Source of the DNA: Sipunculus nudus
Lineage: Eukaryota > Annelida > Sipuncula > Golfingiida > Sipunculidae
Assembly (NCBI GenBank): GCA_026874595.1
Contig: CM049306.1
Coordinates: 31,549,519-31,613,518 of the forward strand
DNA: 64,000 nt
Direction of reading: 5' to 3'
Shown here: piece after piece, positions 55,830 to 64,000 of the stretch
Layout of the letters: the number at the start of each line of letters is the position of its first letter
Numbering within the stretch: the first letter of the stretch is position 1
Position numbers and translations under genes: made by a program
The notes under the pieces: generated by a model
What the model was told of the DNA's origin: nothing
Database searches by the model: none
The model's input: only the letters and a program-made list of their open reading frames with translations

Positions 55830-57170
55830 AGTGGTGTGTCAATCAATCGATAATATTATTTTTCTGGTCATTTTCCTTTCTCGATAAAATCGATTGCATA
55901 TTTGCATACCGTAATCTATCATTAGGCCTTACGATTTTTCATGCACATCCAAAAAGTCATATTATTATGATAAAATTTTCTTATTTGGTCAGAGATACAA
56001 GTAAGACGGGGCGGAAAACAGCAAACAGCATTAAAACTTAACCTTGTACAACGAATCAGTGTCAACAAACTGGCCATTACGTTGACCTTTCAGCGTGATG
56101 TTCAAGTTAGACTGAATTTACTCTGCTAATATTTTAAGTAGAATTCTATACAGCATATTTCTTGGTAATATAGATGGTATATTTAATGAACGATTAATAA
56201 TCGATCACCGGTCGATTTTGAACGCAGGTATAAACGTAGTGAAGAGTACAATGCAGTTCGTTTACTCCGTTCAAGCGTGTTGGACAAGAACTGTTCAAGG
56301 CAAATTACATTGACATGGGTGTTTTTGTGGACAGGACTTTATTGTAAATGAATAAATAATGATTCGTTAGCATGTGCATGTTGAATGTAAACAGAAGGTT
56401 TTTTTTCCTTGAAATATAACTAATTTTGATATTTAAGTTTGACAGATGATACAAGTATCCAGGCCGTATCAGCCCACAGGCTAAAGTGCCCAAACAGAAG
56501 AGAATCCTTTCGAGTTGAAACGACCTCTGGCGGAGGTGCGACAACCACCAACCTAGACATTAATATGGCAGGGATTCATGATGACGTCATAATAGACGTT
56601 ATGCACAAAAGCGGCAACCAAATAATATTCACAGGACCAAGATTAAAGAGTTACCGTCCCAAGTTTACAATGATAATTATTATTAAAGCCTTGACTACTA
56701 CACACAGGTTTTTAAATGTGTATGTATACAGACCTGTGTGTAGAAGCCCTAGATTATACCATACCGAATAGGCATTTATAGATAAAGGGGACACAGTCAC
56801 GGCCTTGGACACATACGCGGCAGTAGGCCTACGCTTGTTTTACATTGTTATCAAAAAGATCAACCCTTTGGCATTGCGGTCAAAGTGCTCCACGCGCGGG
56901 TGTATAGTGAATGAGTGGTGTTTGCTGTGTGTGTCTAACATAATCCTATTATTCAGAGATCCTTGATAGGAATTCTGCATGACACAAAGGGGACGAGAAA
57001 GCAACTGTGTATATCATTTAAATGTTTACAATAACGGAGAAGGGAACCAATCTTTCAAATGGTGAGGGTGCCAATCTGATTATCCGGGCATTAGAGTCTA
57101 CCGTTATTCTGGGAAACAGAATAGACCGTGCTCCCGGTAAACAACAAGCTCCGCATGACTCGCTGGAAAC
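55830..57170. other. Upstream region of PLC-like gene
   Basis: Should contain its promoter and any leader exon. It contains the TGACGTCA site at 56582 and an unassigned plus-strand frame at 56439-56771 (110 codons, no domain). No TATA box was placed. Confidence 0.35.
56582..56589. promoter_or_regulatory. CRE-type palindrome upstream of PLC-like gene
   Basis: A full TGACGTCA palindrome about 580 bases before the PLC-like start codon. The motif is the classical CREB/ATF site; its function here is only inferred from position. Confidence 0.25.
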
Positions 57171-58037
57171 ATGGGAGGCTCCGGGAGTAAGTATGAATAT
57201 TACCAGACCACTGATTCAGTGACCTTGCCCAGAAAATGTTGGATGGAAGATGTGGAGGGAACAGCTAGAATTTCGGAGCTGTCTGTTCCCGGTACCATCC
57301 GGTCCGCCAGTTTACAAAACGGGCACATGGGGCAGTATCAGAGCTGGACCATATCACAACAACTGGAGGCCGGAATACGGTTTTTGGATCTTCACTGCTG
57401 TGTGACTGAGGAACAACTACAGCTATACAACTACAGCTACTACCAGGGTTTTACATTCAATGAAGCTGTGGATGAGATTGAACATTTTCTCAAAGAGAAC
57501 CCAACAGAAACAGTCTTGATCCGGTTAGTGGAAGATGAAGGGAAATTGGATGAATTTTATCATTTGATTCGCGCAGTTTTTCAAAAACCCATCTTCTGGC
57601 AGAATAAAAATGCCAGAAACTTGCCGCGGCTGGATCAGATCCGGGGCAGGATTGTAATGGTGCTTGATTTGCCATTAAGGGGCATTCTAACAGGATTAAA
57701 TATGAATACCGTGGACGAGCAAACAGAGGAAAATTTAGGTACTATAGGTCAGTCATGGGAACACTGGTTAAATTGTAAGACACATCTGGAGAGAGCTGTG
57801 GATGGGACACGTGATAAACTCTACCTGACGTACTTGCACGGCTGTAGCCCCGGCGCCTACCCCTACTCTCTGGCCTACAGAATCAACTGCCATCTATACC
57901 AGTACCCTATCAATCTGCTTCATGGGGGAGTTGGTATTGTAGCCATGGCTTTTCCCGGAGAAGAACTCATCCGCCATATCATTTCAAATAATCCACCGAA
58001 GAATGTCTCATCACCTGTGCAGGCTATCGCGCACTGA
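57171..58037 (+). CDS. PI-PLC X-domain protein, probable pseudo-phospholipase
   Basis: One uninterrupted frame of 288 residues. Motifs in order: ELSVPGT (residues 36-42), AGIRFLDLHC (67-76), YQGFTFNEAVDEI, FLKENPTETVLIRL and RGRIVMVLDL, as in the X domain of bacterial-size phosphatidylinositol phospholipases C (about 300 residues); ARNLPRLDQIRGRIVM is typical. The position of the first catalytic His (PGTHDS in active enzymes) is Ile43, and the second (the His before Gly in the LHHG motif) is Asn87, so both acid/base residues are absent. The start at 57171 has A at -3 and G at +4, and MGGSGS fits an N-myristoylation signal, suggesting membrane attachment. There is no signal peptide or transmembrane helix, and no intron inside the domain. 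It is the only intact single-exon gene in the window; its upstream exon or promoter was not resolved. Confidence 0.88.
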   Translation: MGGSGSKYEYYQTTDSVTLPRKCWMEDVEGTARISELSVPGTIRSASLQNGHMGQYQSWTISQQLEAGIRFLDLHCCVTEEQLQLYNYSYYQGFTFNEAVDEIEHFLKENPTETVLIRLVEDEGKLDEFYHLIRAVFQKPIFWQNKNARNLPRLDQIRGRIVMVLDLPLRGILTGLNMNTVDEQTEENLGTIGQSWEHWLNCKTHLERAVDGTRDKLYLTYLHGCSPGAYPYSLAYRINCHLYQYPINLLHGGVGIVAMAFPGEELIRHIISNNPPKNVSSPVQAIAH

Positions 58038-58567
58038 CCTCGACTTACAGGAGCGTGTTTCATGTTTTATCTGATACTGTGAGATGAACTGAAGGTATTC
58101 ATTACACTCTAATCAAGTGTGATGTACGTATTGCAAATGTGTTGGGTTTAAACCTTGAAGCGCATATTCCAAGGTAAATCGCGAATTTCGAAATATGTTT
58201 TAATCACAGGCAATATTACATCAACGCTTAATCAATAACAGTGTTTTCTCGTCGACAGTTTATTTATTTTAATATGTATATTTATATATTTATATATATA
58301 TTTATTTATATATTTATTCTATATATGTTGTCCATGGAGAATTTGGTAAATTTATGTTACACGAAACATAACGTCACCAGTGTCTTGTTAATCTGAATGG
58401 TGGCATGGGGTTGGCTTTGTATATATATGAATATATATATACGCTGTACATGAAGTGAAAATCTGAAAACTCGAGCAAAGTCAGAACCTCTTATCTGTTA
58501 AGACCATTTTTATTATAAATGTTAGTGGCATGTACCGAACTGCATACATTCGAGGAACTGGTAGTTT

Positions 58568-58803
58568 TAGCTCAGCTGACCATAGGTCATCTGAGCTATA
58601 GCGATTACCCGTTTTCCGTCCATCCTTCTAACAAGGCACAAATCGTAACCGTTTGAACTATAGACATCCGATGTATGCAAGTAAAGCCTCCCAATTGGCG
58701 CATGCGAGGCAGGAAGCACAGCCCAGCCCGACCACCAGCGATGTAATAAGCACAGTTTACCTAGTGATGGCATCACTGCATCTTTGATCAGTATCACAAT
58801 AAA
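58568..58803 (+). mobile_element. Tandem-repeat family fragment (terminus A)
   Basis: TTAGCTCAGCTGACCATAGG then TCATCTGAGCTATAGCGATT is a clean copy of terminus A, a hairpin with AGCTCAGCTGAC / GTCATCTGAGCT-type arms, followed by GGCACAAATCGTAACCG. It is truncated soon after. An AATAAA at 58798 is the nearest clear poly(A)-type motif downstream of the PLC-like gene. Confidence 0.55.
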
Positions 58804-60135
58804 AGACGTTATGTGTACTCTGCCATGGCCCGTAATAACTTAAATTATCCAAAATAAATTAGGCTCTAGTTAAACCATTGAAACAAGAGACACATGCAGG
58901 CCTATTCACTGCAACTGATCATATTTGGTTCTATTAAAGGTACCACTTGTAAATATGAGATGATAGGAAAGAAATTATAAAGTAGTTTAAACATCTAAGA
59001 ATATTGTCTTCCATATACCCTATACAACTAGAAAATATGTTCATTTTTAAGTGGGAACATTTATAATGGTTTATAAAAGACTGGCCTATAATTTTCATGA
59101 ATATACATTAAATGGCACGGTCTCCCAAAAAAAATTAATAGTATCTAATAAACAAGAATAATCAACAGTTATTTCAGTCACTCTCTTAAACAAATTTGTA
59201 TAGTGCCACATAGATTTAAATTTAAATGTGTTTATAATGATCTTGCAAATTTGCTAAAATGATATGCTTATCATATACATGTATATGTGATTGTCAGTAG
59301 TGCTATACAAAAAGATGTTTCATATTGTACCAAAAAAACTGCAATTAAACTTCAATGGATTTTTATATGATATTATGTTCTCTTTGACCATCTCACACTG
59401 AGGAAAACTTATAATGCGCCCCCCCCCCCCCACCACCAATAATTAGTGCAATAATACTCTAGATAGACGAATGATGCCTTGCATACAATATCAGGGATTC
59501 CTCTAGTATAAACTACAAATACCACTATTTAGTACTGCATACTAACCATGAATGAAACGGGAACAATACAACTTTTCTAAAGTCCTGTTATATTCTAACT
59601 ATCATTGTTATTATAATAACTACCAGGAGAGTAATTTTAAAACAATGTAAAGATTGGTTTCCTATGACGTATGATCGTAATCGGTTGGAAATTTACTTAG
59701 GTGTAGTAGTAGATAAATGCAATGATTTGTGATCGTTTCAAAGAGAAAGCAGTTGTCCTAAGTTTTTAATTGTAATGTTTCATTTGCTGTTAAAAAATTG
59801 TGAGGTATGATTAGATTAAAGATAAATTGAATTTAAAATAAAGTAAAATTGATTATAAATGGAAAATTCATAAAATATATACGTTTGTTAGGGATTGTCC
59901 TTTCAAAAGTTTTAATATTCATATTAATTTTATTATTTATGTTGTTATAGAGTTTATTATTGATACTGATATTATTATTATTATTATTATCATTATCACA
60001 AGAACATAAAACTACGATAAAAAAAAACATTTAATTGAATTTAAAGTAAAGGAGGCATAATATAACAGGTACCTCAGAAATTAAATCTGATGGTGTAAAA
60101 AAAAAATAAAAATAGCAAGAATACAATATACTGAT
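58804..60135. other. Gene-free AT-rich stretch
   Basis: Contains a poly-C run at about 59420-59431 and an ATT run near 59970-59990. No gene is seen. Confidence 0.4.
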
Positions 60136-60141
60136 TATAAA

Positions 60142-60435
60142 ATGTTTCGTCCGTTAGCAGGGCACAAATCGTAACTGCTGGTCCTAGAAACTTCTAATTA
60201 TGCATCCAGGGGGGATCAGAAACCTGAAATTAGGTCACTGCGACCTTTATCCTCTGAGCTATGGGGCTTTAAGGAACCCCCCCCCCCCCTCCCAGAATAA
60301 TAAATAAAATTATACAAAACCTCCAATATCTTGATAATTAATGCATGGATTGTCATGAAACTTGCCTTAATTATTGACCATGCCTATATATTTATGTCAG
60401 TTCCCGAAACGTGGTAGTGCCACCTGTATTTTTTC
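60142..60435 (+). mobile_element. Tandem-repeat family member, single monomer, close copy of 10.5-10.8 kb
   Basis: GTTAGCAGGGCACAAATC, CTGAAATTAGGTCACTGCGA, a poly-C run, CTCCAATATCTTGATAA and GCCACCTGTATTTTTT occur in the same order and spacing as at 10500-10800. The terminus A hairpin is missing. Confidence 0.65.
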
Positions 60436-60589
60436 TTTTTTTTTTACGAATATTTCTCTATTTTTTTTACTATAAAATGACAATAGTCATGTCAGTTTCT
60501 CAGCGGTGATTCCAACTAGTATCCCAAACTTGGTGTGTTAATTGATCACAAGTGGATGCCCTAATAATAATAAAAGCCCTAGCCCGGAT

Positions 60590-61470
60590 GTCTATCCGTC
60601 CATCCATCCATCCACACAAATTTGTTTCCATATGATAACTCCACGTTGGATTGACATATCGATTTCAAACTTGACTTGCATATGGCCCACCACTAAAAAG
60701 AAATCTGTATGATATTTGGGTCATGAGGTCAAAGGTCAAGGTAACTTATTTTAAAAGATTGTGGCTGCATTTTAAGACAAGCTTTTCATCCCAGACCTTC
60801 CATCTTGCGCATTTAGATGACTTGCCAGTATGGCAAATGAATTTGGGGTCACAAGGTCAAAGGTCAAGGTTGCAGGGCAATCTGTTCATTATGAAGTTTC
60901 CAGATGTTAACTTCCGTTTAGTCTGACATATTAGTTTCAGATTTAACTTATATATTGCTCACCACTAAATTAAGAACTCCGTCGAATTTGGGGTCCAAAG
61001 GTCAAGGTTACAGTACCCATTCCTTTAAAAAGAATGTGCATGCATTTAAAGCCAAACTTTTTATCACGAACCTTCCACCTTCAAGATATTGCTCACCTTG
61101 TAAAAGGTGCAGATTCCTTCTGATTTTGGGGCCATATAATCAAAGGTCAAGGTCACAGCGCCCATCCATTCACAAATAAGTTTATGGATAATTACAGATC
61201 TGTTTCAAACTTGATTTATAATTGACCCATCACTTAAGGAAGAATCATTTTGAATTTTAGTGTCCTGAATTCAAAGGTGAAAGTCACAGGAGCCTCATCT
61301 TTAAAAAGATTGTGGATGCACTGTAAATCAAATTTTTTCATTCGAAATTTCCTTCTTTCACAGATGGCTTGTCCAATGTGAGGAAATCTGTAGATTTTGA
61401 AGTTACCTTGTTAGAGGTCAAGGCCACTGGGCCCACCTTTTTTAAAAAGATTGTTACAATGACTAAATGC
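60590..61470. mobile_element. Second tandem-repeat family, copy 2 (~135-140 bp units, about six)
   Basis: After a TCCGTCCATCCATCCATCC run, monomers are marked by GGTCAAAGGTCAAGGT-like words (about 60728, 60856, 60995, 61142, 61270 and 61413) alternating with (A)TATTGCTCACC-type words (60680, 60950, 61083, 61220, 61359). It is the same family as 48.0-48.5 kb. Confidence 0.65.
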
Positions 61471-61474
61471 TACA

Positions 61475-64000
61475 AGTTTATGGATAATAAGACGACCATT
61501 TCGGCCGCCGGGCCCCTTAATACTAGTTGGATATAAACATGTCAGTCAAAACCGAGTTTTTGTTCCCTCCTATTGCCTTCATCTGCATATAAAAGAACTG
61601 AGGGGATCTTTCATTATAATTTCAACAAACTTTCATCGGACATGGAATTTTCCGTACTGCTAGTATTTTATTTCTATATTACAGCCATTTCTATAAAGAC
61701 TATTTTTTTCACAGGCACAGGTATCACTTTTAAATATTATGCTTATAACTTACACATATATTTAAATCTCCACCTCACACATACCCGCACACTCGCTAAA
61801 GCAGAAACAAATAGGCAATACACCTACCCCTTTTAATAAATAAATTATAATTAAAAAATCATATATTTTGACATCTGGCTAATCATCACAGCATCTGAAA
61901 AACAATACTGTATCTTACTAAATATATTCCATCTAAAAATTAATCAGTGCTCAGTAAAGTATAGGCCTAAGGCGTATGCGCTTTGTAATGAGGGGAAAGG
62001 CGGCCGAAATGGTACTCTACGGTACACTGCAGCCGATATGGTTGACTAGAAAGCGTCGGTCTGTGGCTACGCTCTTTACACAGCGCTTTACCTATAGGCC
62101 TACTACCTATATCTTAAGCGCTGTTTGTGTTGACCTCGTATCCTAAATCGCTGCACCAGAGAAGAGCAGTGTATTTTGGTCCAATCAGGTCAGGTGAGAC
62201 CCTGTGCTGGAAGACAGGACCTCTGTGATCGGTGAAATTGTCACATGATTAATTAATAGCAAATATAAATGCTGTTGGCATAAACTTTTAAGGGGTTTAA
62301 GAGGCCCCTGTGTATGAGCTAGACCACAAACTGAGTCCATGAATATTTATTGTCCTCTTGACTGCGAGTAAACAATGTCCTAAATGCGACCCACAACTGA
62401 TGCACAAGGAATCTACATAATTATCGGGGCGTGTTGCTTGCTTGCAAAAGGGTTTACCAGCCAAGCGAGTAATACACGGAGCCAATTTTGTTAATTTTGT
62501 TTTGAGTGACAGCCCATCACCCCAACAACCATTTGTACAGGCCACAGACTGAGAGAGCATGGCCCCGCACGTGGTTTGAACAGGTCATTGTGCACACAGG
62601 ATGCCAGGCCGGTGATCTGTAATTCAAACGAAATATAACAACATAGGCTCCGTGCACACCCCGCTGGCTGGTTTCAGTTTTGCAGACAACAAATTCATGG
62701 CTACGCTAACATAGTCGTAATGTCATAATTGGTCGATGATGCGAGAACACAGAGGGAGCCATTAAAATTCGACTGTTCTTTACTAAGTGTAACCAGGAGC
62801 CAGGAGGCCTATCGAGTATTTGTAACTTGGCATCTGATTGGCTGCTGGTCAGATCATTCGGACGTTTTTCAGCAGACAACGACCCGCCGCTTGGTTCTAA
62901 GTGTATCACGAACGGTCAAACCAGGCAGCGGAAAAATCAGTTGCTTCTTTAGAAGCGCAAGATTTTCGCTGCCCCGCGAGCGTAGTCTGTGTCTCATTTG
63001 CGGCAGAACAAGAGTGTCCGTCTCTTTGATACAGACACTGAGAGCACTGCATGCATTCTTGTGGTGCCCTGTCTGATATTATTAAATGTCCTTCCTTTGG
63101 CCAAATTATCAAACATAATTTAGCTAACATACCTTTAACAACGACTCCTTATACTTGTTTTCTTGCTCAAATAAGAAAATGAAACATATTAACAAGGTGC
63201 AAAGTTAAGAAGCGGTGCTCGCAGGTTTTTAACCAAACATGTTGCTGTAGGGTCGAGGACACAAGAGAAGCCAGTTTTCAAAAATCCTTCCTCTGATTGG
63301 CTGTTAGGTTTTAGGCTTATTCATCCTTGAAATCTAAGCATAAGATTTACTGCCTTGTCCCTAAAATAGTGCCATTTAGTGACTAAAACAGAACGTGCTA
63401 GCAAAACAATGGCTTATTATAGTAGTATAGCCACGTGCAAATTTTCTTGTTTTCACTTATTAGAAATGGTTCACACACCCAGGGCAAAACCCACATTTGT
63501 TTATTTTAAGCTAATCATCTGATTTATCCAAATTTCTATGTCCTCGCTCGCACACCAATTTTTTTTCAATAGAGGGGTTGAAAGCCTCACTGGGAGGCCG
63601 ACATATTAGACTAATTTGCGGCCTGCCGCTGAAATGGCCTGCCGCTGGGCGCTGGCTGTCGACATGGTTGATTTGAGGCCGGCGGCCGATATCAATGGCG
63701 GCCGACATGTCCTTATACCTGCAAATTCATGATATAAAACTCAGTGCCTGCCGCACCCCATGTTTTGCCATGCAGAGCACCACGTGGTCAGTGACCGGAG
63801 GTATCTATAAACATCTAACTTGAAATCAAAGAAAGGTCCTTTGTAAATATCCTTGGATACCCAACAGTAGGTCATTGTGCAGAAGCGGATCCAGGGTCTG
63901 GACCCCCCCCCCCCCTCCCTTTTTCAGACGTGATGACCTTTTTTTAGGATTTTCATTAGTCCACCTGGGTTGGACCCCCCCCCCCCTTTTCCTTAATCCT
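61475..64000. other. 3' end of window, no gene recognised
   Basis: Contains an unassigned plus-strand frame at 62729-63076 (115 codons) in a GC-richer block with two ATTGG boxes (near 62836 and 63296), and poly-C runs at about 63902-63914 and 63976-63986. No amidase exon 1-4 sequence was seen here on either strand. Confidence 0.35.

Noticed and set aside
56439-56771. 110-residue ORF upstream of the PLC-like gene as a gene
   Set aside because: No recognisable domain, low-complexity isoleucine stretch, no splice or start support.
57171-58037. A link between the PLC-like gene and the amidases as a lipid-signalling cluster
   Set aside because: Adjacency alone; different strand, no shared regulatory sequence seen, and animal genomes seldom cluster by pathway.
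62729-63076. 115-residue ORF near the window end as a gene
   Set aside because: A competing minus-strand frame covers the same bases and neither shows a domain; a GC-rich block alone can keep frames open.

Overview
This window looks like nuclear DNA from an animal, most likely a marine invertebrate and probably a mollusc. It is AT-rich and gene-poor. Its genes are split by introns with GT/AG borders. It is full of microsatellites, decayed retroelements, foldback elements and arrays of roughly 125-175 bp tandem repeats. There is no operon structure and there are no dense ORFs. The mollusc assignment is inference, resting on the repeat style (elements with internal ~160 bp tandem arrays resemble families described in bivalves) and on an animal gene for a bacterial-type amidase; it is not proven.

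Three gene-like loci can be supported. (1) Minus strand, 17953 down to 5556: a 12-exon amidase-signature gene (copy 1). All phases match and the model encodes 493 residues with the full Lys-cisSer-Ser triad. Its last exon, however, carries an in-frame TAA, with recognisable C-terminal coding sequence continuing behind it. (2) Minus strand, 49562 down to 30871: eight exons of a tandem paralogue (copy 2), matching exons 5-12 with identical exon lengths (except the last) and phases and an intact C-terminus. Exons 1-4, which hold the catalytic lysine, were not found up to the end of the window. (3) Plus strand, 57171-58037: an intact, single-exon, 288-residue PI-PLC X-domain protein with a predicted myristoylation signal. 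Both general acid/base histidines are replaced, so it is probably a pseudo-phospholipase.

The rest is repeat and intron. 0.4-4.9 kb holds a wrecked RTE/BovB-like LINE, a second CR1/L2-like LINE tail and a tandem-repeat element. Introns of copy 1 hold a dead Tigger/pogo transposon and a 63-bp-arm perfect-type palindrome. The 18-30.8 kb spacer between the amidase copies holds a tandem-repeat element, an LTR-like element and microsatellites. Introns of copy 2 hold four different tandem-repeat families and a tRNA-type SINE. 50-56 kb holds a foldback element built from TCGAGATCTCGA-type palindromes, a direct-repeated tRNA-like SINE, and a foldback whose arms carry RFX X-box-like palindromes. 58-64 kb holds further members of the tandem-repeat families.

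The two amidase copies carry complementary apparent defects. No biochemical link between the amidases and the PLC-like protein can be read from the sequence.
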